From assembly GCA_963721725.1 (NCBI GenBank), contig CAVRLX010000016.1, positions 744,001-808,000 on the forward strand: DNA of 64,000 nt, in the 5' to 3' direction. Origin of the DNA: RI-153 sp963721725. Its GTDB lineage: Bacteria; Chloroflexota; Anaerolineae; Caldilineales; Caldilineaceae. Position 1 is the first letter of the stretch, and each line of letters begins with the position of its first letter. The notes beneath the pieces are model-generated. The model was not told the origin of the DNA. It did no database searches and saw nothing but the letters and a program-made list of their open reading frames with translations. Shown here one piece after another: positions 1 through 10,882 of this stretch. Position numbers and translations under genes: made by a program.

Positions 1-1079
1 GGATGGTTGCGAAACCATTCAATAAATTCCTTCACCTCAATCCCCGCCTTGCGCCGCAGATCCCAAAGTTCCACAGTAAAGGCAAAAATGCCCATGTGAT
101 CGTAGATCCAGTCATCAAACGCGCCGGTCGTCACTTCTTTGGGATGATAACGAAAGCCGTGATAGACCGCCACGGTTGGGTACTCTGTGAGGGCCAGACC
201 ACGCTCGCCCATCTTTTTATAGACCCACAGATCGTCGGTCTCCATTTGCTCGTCGGGGCGCGTGCCGAATGGGCGCAAAATTACGCCGCCATAGGTGTGA
301 TAGGTAAGGCCGATGTTGATGTTACGGTGGCGGGTGATAAAATCCACCATTGCGCGAATTTCCGGCTCCGAGGCAGGATAGGGGCCAGCGCCTTCTTGCA
401 CATTTTCGGGCTGCCATTCAAACGGGAAATTGCGGTTAAAGTCTAATCCCTGATGGGCGGGGGCCAAGTTGATCAGATAGCCGTCGTAGGCTTCAATGCG
501 TCCTTCGGGCAACAGTCGATAGAACGTGCCTTCGTGCTCGTCGGGGCCGCGTCGCTCCATGAGGCGCGGGTTCAGCGTGCTGATCTTCCAATCGCCGTTG
601 GGATCGGGCAGACGCATCTGCAAAATGCGCCCGTCGCCGTCTATGTCCTCCACATGCAGACCGGGCGCTTTTTCCTCTTCAGGATAGGGGCGCGTGCCCG
701 AACGCACATAGCGCGGCGTGGCTGCCAGCGCCAGCGCTGCGCCGTCGGGGTTCAAGCGGGGCGCAATGTAAAAAACAGCGTTGTCCAAAATACGCGTGGC
801 GCGGCTATCCGTGCCATAACCGCTGAGTAGTATATGGGCAATGCAAAGCGCTGTCGTCGTCCCTGCAAGCTCTGTGGCGTGAATATTAGCGTCGATCCAG
901 AGCGCAGGCTTGTTCGTATCCGCGCCAGTTGCCTGATTGGTCAGCGTCAACAGCGGGATGGGATTGCCCTCGTGGCTGCGGCCTAGTTCGGACACGGTGA
1001 CCAACGCCGGGAATTGCTCCGCCCAGCCGCGCAGGACGTTGTCGAGTTCGTCGTTGCTGAAATAGTGGTTAAAGTTCAT
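1..1079 (-). CDS. M14 family zinc carboxypeptidase (3' end outside window)
   Basis: The minus-strand frame opens with an ATG at 1079 and stays open to the window edge, so the C-terminus is missing. The N-terminal part has the M14 zinc motif HATE (His67, Glu70) in the context NIHATELAG. It is followed by PRLNPDG, the substrate-binding Asn/Arg region (DFNRNFP), a third-ligand-like His in TYHTYGG, and TVELWD, where the catalytic Glu of the family lies. M14 enzymes cleave C-terminal residues from peptides. No signal peptide is visible at the N-terminus, so a cytoplasmic or atypical role is possible. The next gene upstream is an M20 peptidase only 4 bases away, which suggests a small peptide-degradation operon. 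Family assignment is firm. The substrate is unknown. Confidence 0.88.
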   Translation of the reverse strand, partial: MNFNHYFSNDELDNVLRGWAEQFPALVTVSELGRSHEGNPIPLLTLTNQATGADTNKPALWIDANIHATELAGTTTALCIAHILLSGYGTDSRATRILDNAVFYIAPRLNPDGAALALAATPRYVRSGTRPYPEEEKAPGLHVEDIDGDGRILQMRLPDPNGDWKISTLNPRLMERRGPDEHEGTFYRLLPEGRIEAYDGYLINLAPAHQGLDFNRNFPFEWQPENVQEGAGPYPASEPEIRAMVDFITRHRNINIGLTYHTYGGVILRPFGTRPDEQMETDDLWVYKKMGERGLALTEYPTVAVYHGFRYHPKEVTTGAFDDWIYDHMGIFAFTVELWDLRRKAGIEVKEFIEWFRNH

Positions 1080-1083
1080 GGAC

Positions 1084-2248
1084 CTATTGCCCCTCTAATT
1101 CCATTACCAGCGCCGTGAGCAGCGCGGCCCGCCCTGCGATCTGATCGACCTCAATATGTTCATGGTCGGCGTGGGCGCCGTGTCCCGGCACGCCCAGCCC
1201 ATCCAGTGTGGGAATGCCCAGCGCGCCGGTCAAGTTACCGTCGCTGCCGCCGCCCGTGCCGCCCTCTTGCAGATCCAGCCCCACCTCGCGCCCGATGCGT
1301 TGTGCCTGTCGAAAGAGATCTTTGGTGACGCCGCGTTCCAGCGGTGGCCGGTTTTCGTGGCCTTCGATGATCACCTCAGCCCCTTCCAACACAGGTTTCA
1401 TGTTAAAGAGACAGCGTTCAATCCGCGCCAATTCGTCCGCTGTCCATACGCGCACGTCAATTTGGGCGGTGGCCTCGGCGGCTACTACATTGGGGCGCGT
1501 TCCTCCGGTGACCACGCCCACGTTGACCGTTGTGCCCTTTTCCAAATTGCTCAGCCCATGAATCCGCAAGATCTGATGGGCCAATTCTTGAATGGCGCTA
1601 ATCCCCTTTTCCGGCTCCACCCCGGCATGGGCTGCCCGCCCGCGAATGGTCAGATTGAAGCTGCCGCTGCCTTTGCGGCTGGTTTTGATCACGCCGCCGG
1701 GCAGCGGTGATTCCATCACCAACACAAAGGCAGCCTTGCCGCGCCTCCTCTTCAATCAGCGTCCGCGACGTGAGGCTGCCCACTTCTTCGTCGGAGGTTG
1801 CCAACAGCACCACCGGGCGCGGCAATTTCAGCCGCTGCTCTTGCACGCCCAACAACATATACTCTGCCAGTGCCAGACTCGACTGCATGTCGAAAATCCC
1901 TGGCCCATAGGCCCAGCCCTGCTCATCCACACGGAAGGGATGGGTTGCCAACGCGCCAACCGGCCAGACCGTATCAAAGTGGCACAGGATCAGCGCTGGT
2001 TTGGCCGCGGGATCCGCCACAAATTCGGCATTATCAAACACCGCCCGCACATGATCACCGCGCTGGTTGTTTTTGATAATTTCCACCCGCGCACCCACCG
2101 CTTTGTAGCGGTCGGCCAAACGCTGGGCAAAGTTATCCAGCCGCGCCTTGTCGTCGCTAGGGGTCTCTTCTTCCACCAAAAGGCGGATGGTTTCCAAAAT
2201 CTGGGGCTGTTTTTGCTCAAAATAGGCCAGGATGTCTGCATGTTTCAT
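1084..2248 (-). CDS. M20 family metallopeptidase (glutamate carboxypeptidase-like), frameshifted
   Basis: This is an M20/ArgE/CPG2-type peptidase read in two frames. The N-terminal part runs from ATG 2248 (MKHADILAYFEQ) to about 1740 and contains LCHFDTVWPVG (first metal His and Asp), GPGIFDMQSS and TSDEEVGS (catalytic Glu-Glu). The C-terminal part, from about 1745 to the stop at 1084, contains the dimerisation domain (GRAAHAGVEPEKG) and GGGSDGN, with a final HADHEHIEV metal-site His. The two parts join near 1740 around the sequence EEEAR/GKAAFV. One base change restores a protein of about 387 residues, the usual family length. An assembly indel is more likely than real decay because every motif is intact. 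It is probably co-transcribed with the M14 gene just downstream. Confidence 0.85.
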
Positions 2249-2314
2249 GGGAGCCTCGCTGTAGGGTGAGATGGTGTCCGTAACTCTGCTCAATGGGTAT
2301 TGTCTGCGTTCGAT

Positions 2315-2818
2315 CTACTGGCCGAAGCCAAATTCCAGCGCGCTGAAAAAGAGGGGAATCATCCCGATAGCGCCGATGAAAATGGTGGCAATTTCCAAAT
2401 AGACCCACCCTTGCGCCGCCCACGACCAGAGGCGAGCCGCGCTAAACGCCGCCCGCTGCTTTTCCGTGGGCAAATAGCGCACGCTGTACTGCTCTTCCGG
2501 GCGGACGGGGACCAACGGTTGCACATCCCACCCGGCGTTTTGGAAGAGGCGCGGAAACGCTGTCGCCGATCGGTGTGCGCCATAGCCAAGCGGCAGCACG
2601 ATCCCACCAAAATAGAGCAGCGCGCCCACGAGTAGATCTAGCCAATACCAGGGGATGGGATCAAAAAAGGCAAAGAGATCGACCCAAAGCCAGCCCAGAA
2701 AAAGCACTGTGGGTGCGGCCAGAATCCAATTAAAGAGACCGTTGGCCGCAGGCGTTGCTTCAATCAGCCGGGCGGGCACTTGGCGGCGAATGGTGGGATT
2801 ATCGTTTGCGTTTGCCAT
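2315..2818 (-). CDS. Small multi-pass membrane protein of unknown function
   Basis: A 167-residue protein starts at ATG 2818 (MANANDNPTIRR). Two hydrophobic segments lie near residues 28-48 and 55-75 and a third near the C-terminus (IATIFIGAIGMIPLFF). The Trp/Pro-rich loop between the first two and the soluble middle segment carrying VRPEEQYSVRYLPTEKQ are the most distinctive parts. The start lies 20 bases inside the 3' end of the upstream NYN gene, so the two are probably translationally coupled. I do not recognise a family and assign no function. Confidence 0.6.
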   Translation of the reverse strand: MANANDNPTIRRQVPARLIEATPAANGLFNWILAAPTVLFLGWLWVDLFAFFDPIPWYWLDLLVGALLYFGGIVLPLGYGAHRSATAFPRLFQNAGWDVQPLVPVRPEEQYSVRYLPTEKQRAAFSAARLWSWAAQGWVYLEIATIFIGAIGMIPLFFSALEFGFGQ

Positions 2819-3404
2819 GCTTCTTTCTCTTAACTTCATTGCCCTCTGGTTTTGGCGGCGGGGCGGTTTTGGTGGGGCGGCGACGTTTGGGCCGCGTAAA
2901 GGGCGGCGACCAGATGGGATCGTCCTCGGCACGCTTGCTTTGTTGAAAGATGCGCAGCCAAGCATCCACTTCGTGACTGGGCAGACCGTGCGCATTGCGT
3001 AGCTCGTCACGAGTTGGATCCCGCTTAAGTGGGGCCATCATGCGCTGGATAAACTCGTGTGCCCCCCAGACGGCCACGCTGTGACGCTCGGCTTCCTGGC
3101 GCAAGGTCACATCATTGGTCACCAACACCAGTCCCTGTGGACGCAGCCGCAACCGTCGGCGGATCAGATCATCGGCTTCCACAGGGTTGCGGGCAAAGCG
3201 GACTTCCACCCCAGCGTTGCTCAGGAGCGCTGATCGTCCTTCAGTAATGCCCCGGTCAAACATAACCGTAATTTTGCCGCCATACCGGCTCTGCCAAGCG
3301 CGCACCCGTTCCACAAAGCGCGCTTCATCGTCCTCGTCGCTCAGGCGAATATCATCGAGAACCTCTGCGCCGATTACGTTGTGTCCATCAATTAAAAGCG
3401 GCAA
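2799..3404 (-). CDS. NYN domain protein (YacP-like putative ribonuclease)
   Basis: A 201-residue protein. The first about 125 residues match the YacP/NYN PIN-like fold: LLIDGHNVIG at the N-terminus supplies the first acidic site, ITVMFDRG the second, and VEADDLIRR and LVTNDVTLRQEA the remaining acidic positions. NYN proteins are predicted metal-dependent RNases; in Bacillus, YacP (Rae1) cuts mRNA on the ribosome. The C-terminal about 60 residues are basic (PKRRRPTKTAPPP and a KRKKHGKRKR tail), which suggests RNA binding or a disordered tail. The gene overlaps the small membrane protein downstream. Confidence 0.75.
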   Translation of the reverse strand: MPLLIDGHNVIGAEVLDDIRLSDEDDEARFVERVRAWQSRYGGKITVMFDRGITEGRSALLSNAGVEVRFARNPVEADDLIRRRLRLRPQGLVLVTNDVTLRQEAERHSVAVWGAHEFIQRMMAPLKRDPTRDELRNAHGLPSHEVDAWLRIFQQSKRAEDDPIWSPPFTRPKRRRPTKTAPPPKPEGNEVKRKKHGKRKR

Positions 3405-3424
3405 AATCGTCCCTGTTTCTTAAC

Positions 3425-4475
3425 TTAATGCCAGTGGATTTCCGCGCGATGTCGATGCTGCCAGCGCCAAAGCAGGCCCACCGGATAGCCTGCCATCTTT
3501 GCCACGTCGCCCACAGCCCGGATCAGCGGAACCAGTGCGGCAGCCCCCAGCCGTTGCCTTTTGGCAAGCGTGGGCTGTTGGGCCAACCGTTGCCAGGGCC
3601 GCGCACAATAGGCGATCATGCCGGCCAGCAAACCCAGCCAACCCAATGGGCGGGCGAAAAATCCCCATCAGCGCGTGGCCGATGAGCGCAGGTAAAAACA
3701 CAAAATAGATGACATACCGCAGGGCATGGCGTTTGCGCCACAGATCAGCCTTGCCGTCGCCACGCGCATACCGATAATATTGCATCCCAAATCCGCGCCA
3801 ACTCGTGCGCGGTTGAAAGCGGGCCACCGCCTCCGGCGTCCACACAAAAGCTGTCTGCCCCTGGGCAAACTGTGCGTTCATTCTAAGGTCAAAGATCAGA
3901 TCCTCACAGTAATCCAGCCACTCAGGATAGCCGCCCACTGCCGCCCATGCCTCTTTGTGGAAGGCCACCGAGCGGCTGCTGGGCAAAAAGCGTGCTGGGT
4001 CAACATCCTCCACCAGCGGCAAAACCGTCGCCGCCATCGCCGTTTGAAAAATGCCATGGGCGTCGGGAAGGAAGAAACCGGCAGAGGCAATGGGGGACTG
4101 GGGACCGCCGCTTTCGGCTTTTGTCCTTTGCCCTTTGCCTTCCCAGGGTTCCACCAGTTTCTCCAGCCAGATCGCATCCAGGCACACCCCCGCATCGGTG
4201 ACCGCAATGATCGGACCACGCGCAGCGGAAATGGCACAGTTGCGCCCGCGGCTAATATTGGCCCCCGGCTCCACCGATACGCGCAGCCCCGGCAGCCGAT
4301 CTCGATAACTTTCCAACACGGCCACCGTCTCATCTGTGCTGCCGCCATCGCAGATCACCACTTCATCGGGCGGGCGCGTCTGTACCACCAGCGAATCGAG
4401 CAAGCGCCGCAAGCTCTCTCCTTCGTTATAGACTGTGGCAATGACTGATACGGTCAGCAATCGATAGCTTCCCAA
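3425..4475 (-). CDS. Family 2 glycosyltransferase, frameshifted near C-terminus
   Basis: A GT-A fold glycosyltransferase. VSVIATVYNEGESL starts the nucleotide-binding domain, VVICDGGSTDET follows, VTDAGVCLD stands at the metal-binding DxD position, and a late acidic patch (YCEDLIFDLRM) with a basic RFQPRTSWRGF segment follows. Hydrophobic C-terminal segments (YVIYFVFLPALIGHALMG) suggest membrane association. Near 3650 the frame changes. The alternative frame (ARPLGWLGLLAGMIAYCARPW) continues the membrane segment and ends at 3425, whereas the unshifted frame becomes Cys/Gly-rich. A short insertion at 4080-4140 (residues AESGGPQSPIA) coincides with CCTTTGC tandem repeats. The acceptor sugar is unknown, but the large polysaccharide cluster lies nearby. 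Confidence 0.82.
4110..4141. repeat. Short heptameric repeat (CCTTTGC type) inside a glycosyltransferase gene
   Basis: On the plus strand the copies read as CCTTTGC-type units separated by single C residues, just after a G-rich stretch. The same simple-repeat style recurs at 9693, 24442, 24935 and 60281. It falls inside the glycosyltransferase frame on the minus strand and encodes a low-complexity insert. Confidence 0.5.
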
Positions 4476-4607
4476 GTGATTAGTGATTGGCGATTGACAA
4501 AAATTGAGACGCTTGTGGCGCTGATGGATCTGTAGCGTTTAGCGGCGGTCTGTCGCCCATTGTGCCGCAGATCGCCGTCACGGGCAATTATTGCCCTCTG
4601 TAGCCTA

Positions 4608-4638
4608 TTCGCCATCTCGAAAAGCTTACTGCTATAAT
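4608..4638 (+). promoter_or_regulatory. Putative sigma-70-type promoter for the DinG-like gene
   Basis: A perfect TATAAT lies at 4633-4638, with TTCGCC at 4608-4613 as a weak -35 (spacing 19). It sits 66 bases upstream of the ATG at 4705, in the 229-base divergent gap between the family 2 glycosyltransferase and the helicase. A small perfect palindrome (GGGCAAT-T-ATTGCCC, 4582-4596) lies just upstream and could be an operator. The -35 match is poor. Confidence 0.4.
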
Positions 4639-4704
4639 GGCAACGCTGGACCGAGCCAAGCAGCGCCGTCACTTTTCCCATTGGCCCGCAGAAGGGATAC
4701 ACCT

Positions 4705-7557
4705 ATGGCCGAGCGCACCTTTGTCGCTCTGGACCTGGAAACCACGGGGTTGGACAGCCGCACCGACGCCATCATCGAGATTGGGGCTGTTCGCTTTTGT
4801 GGCGAAGTGATACTGGCGCGGTTCTCAACCTTCGTCAATCCACAACGCGCCATTCCGTTGCGTGTACAACAGATCACCGGCATTGTTGACGGGGATGTTC
4901 AAGGCGCGCCTACGCTGGCGATGGTCTTGCCCGAACTGCTCGCCTTTGTGGACGCAAGCGTGGATGCCGTCGTGGCCCACAACACCGGCTTCGACCTGGG
5001 GTTTCTACAAGCGGCGGGGGTCAACTTTCATCGACCGGCGTTGGATACCCATGAACTGGCGACGTTGCTGCTGCCCGGTCTGCCCAGCTACAGTTTGGGC
5101 GAGATTTGCCGGGTGCTGGACATTTCGCTGATCTCGGCCCACCGCGCCCTGGCCGATGCTGAAGCCACGGCAGCCCTCTTTATGCAACTGTGCCGCCGTG
5201 TCGAGACGATCCCGCCGTCGATTTTACAAACATTGGTGGACTGTGGCCGCGAAAGCAGATGGCCGCCCATGTTGCTCTGGCAAGATGCCCTGGACCCATC
5301 GCGCATTGGATCTGCGCCTGATCTTAATTCCGCACAGGGGGCGACGGCACTGCCGCTGCCACCCCATGATGGCCTCCCGCTCCAGTCCGTCCCTGTGGAT
5401 CTCGTCGAGCGCGCCTTTGGCCCCCAGGGTGCGTTGGCAGCGATGATGGGCGAGAGCTACGAGGCTCGCCCCAGCCAGACCGAAATGGCGCGGCTGGTGA
5501 TCCAAGCCCTCAACAGTGGCTTCCATCAAATGGTCGAAGCCGGGACAGGCACGGGTAAAAGTCTGGCCTATCTGCTGCCAGCGGCACTGTGGGCCGCCGG
5601 CAACGGCCAGCGCGTGGTCATCGCCACCGATACCCTGACCCTGCAAGATCAACTGCTCGACGCTGAGATCCCGCCGGGTTCAACGGATTATGGCGGATCT
5701 ACAACCTGATAGGCCAGTGCGTGCGGCGTTGCTCAAAGGCCGTCGCCACTATCTCTGCCTTCGCCGCCTCCACGCCTGGTCGCATGGCCACGCGCTGAGC
5801 CTCAAAGAGATGCGGCTGCTGGCGCGTATCCTGATCTGGCTGCCCCACACCCACACAGGCGATGTCAACGAACTCGCCATCCACGATGCCCAGGAACGCA
5901 CCCTGTTGATGCAGGTGACGTCAGATGCGGCCGTTTGTAGCGAAGAGCGTTGTGCCATCCCCGCCACCGGTCTGCCCCACGCCCCGGCCTGGGTACGGTT
6001 GGCCGCCGTGCTGGATTTTTATTCGGGCGGCGCGCATCCAGGCCCAAGCAGCCCATCTGCTTGTGGTGAACCACGCCCTGCTTTTGGCTGATCTTCAGAG
6101 TGGGCGACGGCTGCTGCCCCCCTATCGCCACTTGATTATAGATGAGGCGCACCGACTGGAAGGGGCCGCCACCGAACAACTCACCTATCGGGTGGATATG
6201 GCGGCGATCTCAGTCCTTTCGCAGGGGCTGCTTTTGGACGAATCGCGCCTGCACGCCCATCCGCCTATCTACCAGTTGGCCCAACAACTGCATAGCCAGA
6301 TCCGCCATCTGCTCCCGGCCATGCAGACCTTCGTTGACTCGTTGCTACGCGTCGTGCGCCGCCAGCCCGAAGTCGAAGAAGCCCTGGGCCAGCCCCAGCG
6401 CGTCGATCTCGCACACTTGCGCCCACAGCCACGCTGGAGTCAGGTCGAGGTGGAGTGGGAGAGCATCAGCGCCAGCCTGCGCCGGGTTGCGCGCACGTTG
6501 GCTGATTTGGAAAACTTGGTGTCGGAAGCGCGCCGAGAACGGGCGGAAATCGACACGGATCTGCTGGCCCATCTGCAACAGGGGCGGGCCGCCATTGAAG
6601 AGGTAGACTCCCATTTGGAAGCGCTGATCTGTCAGCCCAACCGGGCGCGCGCCGAGAGTGTGAGCTGGCTCGATCTCAATGCTGAAGCCAGCGCAGTGAC
6701 CTTCTGTGTGGCCCCGGTGCAGGTGTCCCATTTGCTCGAAAAAGAGTTGATCCGCCCCTGTCGCACGCTGATTCTAACCGGCGCAACCCTGCGCACCGAC
6801 GAAGGCTTCGAGTTTATGCAAGAGCGGCTGGGCTGCTGGGATAGTCTGGTGACGGCGATTGAAAGCCCGTTTGATTACCGGGCCAACGTGCTGCTCTATC
6901 TGCCCAGCGATCTGCCCACACCCGACCGACCGGGCTATCAAACTGTGTTGGAAAAGGGCATTATGGAAGCCGCGCTGGCCGCCCAGGGGCGGACGATGGT
7001 GCTTTTCACCAGCCATGCCCACCTGCGCGCCACGGCAGAGGCCATCCGCGCCCCGCTGGATCAACTGGGCATCGCCGTGCTGGAACATGGCCTGAGCAGC
7101 CGCGGGCGACTGCTGCCGCGAATTTCGCAGCGGGCGGCGGTCGGTGCTCATGGGCACAGGCACTTTCTGGGAAGGGGTCGATCTACCCGGCGAAATGCTC
7201 TCGTGCCTGGTTATTGTGCGCCTGCCTTTTGCTGTGCCCACGGATCCATTGGTGATGGCCCGCAGCGCGGTCTATGACAATCCCTTTTTGGACTATACTG
7301 TGCCGGATGCTGTGTTACGCTTTCGCCAGGGCTTTGGGCGCCTGATTCGCCGTGCCGATGATCGCGGCGTGGTAGTGCTATTGGATAGCCGGGCCTGGCG
7401 CAAAAATTACGGCGCGGCCTTTTTGGATGCGCTGCCGGCCTGTACCACCCGCCACGCGCCGTTGATGAACCTGCGCGAAACGGTCTCGCAGTGGCTCGCC
7501 AACGAAAGCTGGTCGCTGCCCACTGGCTTTGATAGCTGGAGCCAGACGCAGCGTTGA
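4705..7557 (+). CDS. DnaQ-like exonuclease / DinG-type helicase, with three frameshifts
   Basis: An about 950-residue protein in the DinG family, with an N-terminal DEDD exonuclease fused to a superfamily 2 Fe-S-type helicase. The exonuclease has LDLETTG (Asp10, Glu12), VVAHNTGFDLGFL and SAHRALADAE. The helicase has GTGTGKSLAYLLPA (Walker A), VVNHALLLADL, LIIDEAHRLEG (DEAH box) and GTGTFWEGVDLPGE near the C-terminus, then FGRLIRRADDRGV (motif VI). The frame changes near 5690, 6025 and 7110. Each join restores continuous family sequence, for example REFRSGRRSVLMGTGTFWEG at the last. Cys residues lie where the cluster is expected (CSEERCAIP). The start at 4705 is the first ATG before the exonuclease motif. 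The role is probably DNA repair or R-loop/replication-conflict processing. Confidence 0.85.
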
Positions 7558-7600
7558 CGCCCTGTTACCCAATCACTACTTTACCCTAACGATTCTGGCA

Positions 7601-9047
7601 ATGACCCAAACTCTATCTTCCCCCCGATCCACGGAGTCCAACCGTAGCTTGAGTAGCTCGCAAAGCGCGATCTGGCTCTTTTTATGCCATCCGTGGCTGC
7701 TCATCGCCACGGCGCTGCTGATCCTTGCCATCACAACCATCGGCTATGCCCTGCCACAGATTCCCGGCCAATATGTGGATGACCCGGTGGAGCGGGGCCG
7801 CTGGCTGTTTACGTTGCAAGAATCGCATGGCGCGCTGGGCAACGTGTGGGCCAGCCTCGGCCTTTTTGATCTTCATCATCAGCGCGCTGCTGCGCGTATT
7901 GCTGGCGGGGCTAGGCTTCCTTCTGTTGATCCATGCGGGCGATCTGGCGCTGGGGCTTTTTCAACAGCACCGCCTCGCCCGTGCGCTTTCGCAGCCCCAC
8001 CCAGACGGTGAACCCCTGCCCATTGACGGCACACGCCCGATCTATCGGCAACGGCTGGCCCTGCCCCGTCCACAGTTGTACTACAGCGCAACCCTCCCCG
8101 CTGCCTTTCAGACGCTCTTCCAAGGAGGACGTTTGCATATTGACCACGTTCGTCTGCCCGCAAGCGAAGCCGCCGATACTTTGGACGAAGAGCGCTGGCT
8201 GGTCCAAGTTGATCAATGGGCGATCTATTTTCGGCTTCTTTGTCTCGTGGGCATTCTCACATTGTTTGGCGTCGTCTGGGTGGGCGTCAATTTTGGATGG
8301 AGTGTATCACCGCCCATTCTTGCCCCCAGCAGCGAATATCGCCTCCCGGCTCGTAATCTCATGCTTGCCTACAATGTCACTCTGGACGATGGCGACCGCC
8401 CATCGCTGCTTCATGTTCTGAGCGGCAGCGCTGAAGGGGATCTGCCCGTAGAAGAAGCGGGGACGGTGAGACTGGGCGGGGTCGATTTCTTTTCACAGCC
8501 TACGGCCCCAGCACTCTTAATCGAAAGTTTAGAGGGCACCCAAAGCGTGGATGCCCTCACCCTGCCCGGACAAGATCAGACAATGGGGCGGCTGGGCTTT
8601 GCTTTTACATCGGTGGGCAGCGAAGAATCGGTGTTGGTTCCCAGCGCCCAGGCCGGGATTCGCGTTGTACGTTTGGGCGCGCAGGATCGCTTCCTCATTG
8701 AAGTAGTCAGCGGCGGGGGCAGCCCAACGGTGAAACGCTTTGAGGTGGGCACAGGCGAAACCGTGGTGGTTCCCTTGCCAGAGTCCACAATTCAATCTTT
8801 GTCGTTACGTTTTCGCTTTTTGCCCGGCCTCAATATCTATATTCGCTCCTTCCCCGGCAACTTTTTGATCTGGCTGGCCTTGCCGCTCATCGCGATTGGG
8901 GCTTTAGGATTCTGGCAACGCCCGCGCTTTGTGCTTTGCCAATTGGCGGCGTGGCCTGTGGAACGCGCCCTTTTGATTGTCCAAAGTGACGATGCAGCCA
9001 GCATCGCTACGCTTTTGGGCTGGGCAAAAGCAGAACCCCATGAATAA
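7601..9047 (+). CDS. Multi-pass membrane protein, possibly ResB-like, frameshifted
   Basis: The protein starts at ATG 7601 (MTQTLSSPRS). It has a first membrane segment near residues 33-52 (WLLIATALLILAITTIGYALP), a second after a frameshift near 7865 (LIFIISALLRVLLAGLGFLLLIHAG), a third near LCLVGILTLFGVVWVGV, then a large beta-rich extracytoplasmic domain and a last membrane segment (FLIWLALPLIAIGALGFW). This layout, and the LPQIPGQYVDDPVERGRW stretch after the first segment, resemble ResB-type cytochrome c maturation proteins. No ResA/CcsA partner is adjacent. The 3' end overlaps the uridine kinase start by 8 bases (ATGAATAA), so the two are likely coupled. The ResB assignment is tentative. 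Confidence 0.5.
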
Positions 9048-9672
9048 CTTTCGCCCCCTTGTTATCGGCGTGGCTGGCGGCACGGGCAGCGGAAAAAGCA
9101 CCGTGAGCCAGCAGATCCTCAGCCAGATTAGCGTCGAACACATCGCCTACATTCAGCATGACAGCTACTATCACGACGAGAGTCACCTGCCGCCTGGGGA
9201 GCGCGCCCGACGCAACTATGATCACCCGTCCAGCCTGGATACAGCGCTGTTGGTGGCGCACCTAAAGTCGTTGCGGGCAGGCCAGTCTGTGCAGATCCCA
9301 ATCTATGACTTTGCCACTTATACACGCAGTCGGGAGAGTACGCATGTTGCGCCCGCCCGTGTGATTTTGGTGGAGGGCATTCTGATCTTTGCCGAACCGG
9401 CATTGCGAGAGTTAATGGAGATCCGCATTTTTGTGGATGCCGACGCCGACATTCGCCTGATTCGCCGCCTGCGCCGCGATGTGACCGAGCGCGGACGCAC
9501 CGTGGATTCAGTGATTGGTCAATATCTTGCCACTGTGCGCCCCATGCATTTGGAGTTCGTCGAGCCTAGCAAACGTTACGCCGATGTGATCATCCCCGAA
9601 GGCGGACACAACCGCGTAGCGCTGGAGATGATCGTGGCGCGCATTCGTCTCTTGCTCAGCGAGGAGGAATAG
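9040..9672 (+). CDS. udk: Uridine kinase
   Basis: A 210-residue protein from ATG 9040. VIGVAGGTGSGKST is the P-loop, HDSYYHDESHLP and NYDHPSSLDT are the uridine/cytidine-binding region, IPIYDFATYTRS follows, and VILVEGILIF is the Walker B strand. The lid region is RLIRRLRRDVTERGRT. It phosphorylates uridine and cytidine with GTP or ATP in pyrimidine salvage. Upstream in-frame ATG codons inside the preceding gene were discarded because the family N-terminus begins here. The stop (9670-9672) touches the GTG start of the next gene, which places this kinase at the head of the polysaccharide operon. Confidence 0.92.
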   Translation: MNNFRPLVIGVAGGTGSGKSTVSQQILSQISVEHIAYIQHDSYYHDESHLPPGERARRNYDHPSSLDTALLVAHLKSLRAGQSVQIPIYDFATYTRSRESTHVAPARVILVEGILIFAEPALRELMEIRIFVDADADIRLIRRLRRDVTERGRTVDSVIGQYLATVRPMHLEFVEPSKRYADVIIPEGGHNRVALEMIVARIRLLLSEEE

Positions 9673-10845
9673 TGAAGGAGGACGAAAACCAGACTTCGCA
9701 CTTCGCACTTCGCACTTCGCGTTTTGTCCCCCTGCGTGTCACCCTGGACGCTGGCCCCGCCGTGCATCAAAATGCCGGTCTGGCGCGCTACTGCGAACGG
9801 CTGGCCTATCACCTGCACCGGGATCACAGCGACGAGATCGAACTTTCGCTCTTTTACAACGCCCACAGCGGCCATGCCCTGCCCAATACTCTGCAAGCCA
9901 TCCCACAACGCAGCGTGAGGATGGGTCAACTGGCGTGGCGGTTGAGTGTGCTGGCGAGCCAGCTTGTGCATCGCCCCAATTACGCGAAGCGTCTATCGGT
10001 GGGCGACCTTTATCATGCCACCGAACATTTGCTGCCCCGGTTAGAGCGGCACACAGTGTTGACCGTGCATGATCTAATCTTCGAACGCTTTCCCGAACAC
10101 CACACGCGCGCGCAATCGCATTTATCTCAAACTCGCCATGCCGCTCTATGTGCGCGCCGCCGATGCCATCATCGCCGTGAGCCAGCACACACGACGCGAT
10201 CTCATCGAGATCTACGGCACGCCCACCGAGAAGATCCATGTGATCTATGAGGGCATTGACGAACGGTTTGCCCCCATCGGCCCGCCGGGGATCGCCGCCG
10301 TGCGCCAGAAATACGTCATCGAACGGCCCTATCTGCTCATGGTGGGCACGCTGGAACCGCGCAAAAATCATGCTACAGCCCTGCGTGCGCTGGCCCGGCT
10401 CAAAACGCAAGGCTTTCCCCACTGTCTCGTCATCGTCGGCGGCACAGGTTGGCTGTTTGACCCAATCCAGCAATTGGTGCGAGAATTGCAGTTAGAGTCG
10501 GATGTGATCTTTACGGGGCGCGTTCCCGACGATGACCTGCCCGCCCTCTATAGCGGCACCGACTGTTTTTTAATGCCCAGCCTCTACGAAGGCTTTGGCT
10601 TCCCAGTGCTAGAGGCACTGGCCTGTGGCGCAGCAGTCGTGTGTAGCAATGTTAGCAGCCTGCCCGAAGTTGCGGGAGATAAAGCTATGTTGGTCGATCC
10701 AGAGGATGTGGCGGCGTGGGCAGCAGCAGTGGGAGCGGTGATATCCAGGCCGAAGCCTGCAAAGGGAGAAGGACGACCGTTGTTCCGTTGGTCGGATTGT
10801 GCCAGACGAACTAGCACGCTGTATCGCGATCTCTCTGAGAGATAA
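9672..10845 (+). CDS. GT4-type glycosyltransferase, frameshifted
   Basis: The start is GTG at 9672, sharing its G with the uridine kinase stop. The N-terminal acceptor domain includes DAGPAVHQNAGLARYCERL and TVLTVHDLIFERFPEHH. The frame changes near 10110 in a CGCGCGCG tract. The rest has AAIIAVSQHT-type residues (DAIIAVSQHTRRDL), VGTLEPRKNH (donor-domain start), IFTGRVPDDDLPALYSG and the GT-B EGFGFPVLEALACG donor-binding motif. Four ACTTCGC repeats encode part of the variable first 20 residues, so the true N-terminus is uncertain. Together with its neighbours it most likely adds a sugar in surface polysaccharide assembly. Confidence 0.82.
9693..9720 (+). repeat. Four tandem copies of ACTTCGC at a gene start
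   Basis: Four perfect 7-base units lie directly after the GTG start of the glycosyltransferase gene and are translated in frame. They resemble the heptameric STRR sequences described in cyanobacteria. Confidence 0.8.
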
Positions 10846-10882
10846 TTCGACATAGAAAAAGAATCGCGGAGAGGAGAAGGGT

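Noticed and set aside
3..830. Two plus-strand open frames at the left edge
   Set aside because: They oppose the M14 carboxypeptidase, whose zinc motif and frame are clear on the minus strand.
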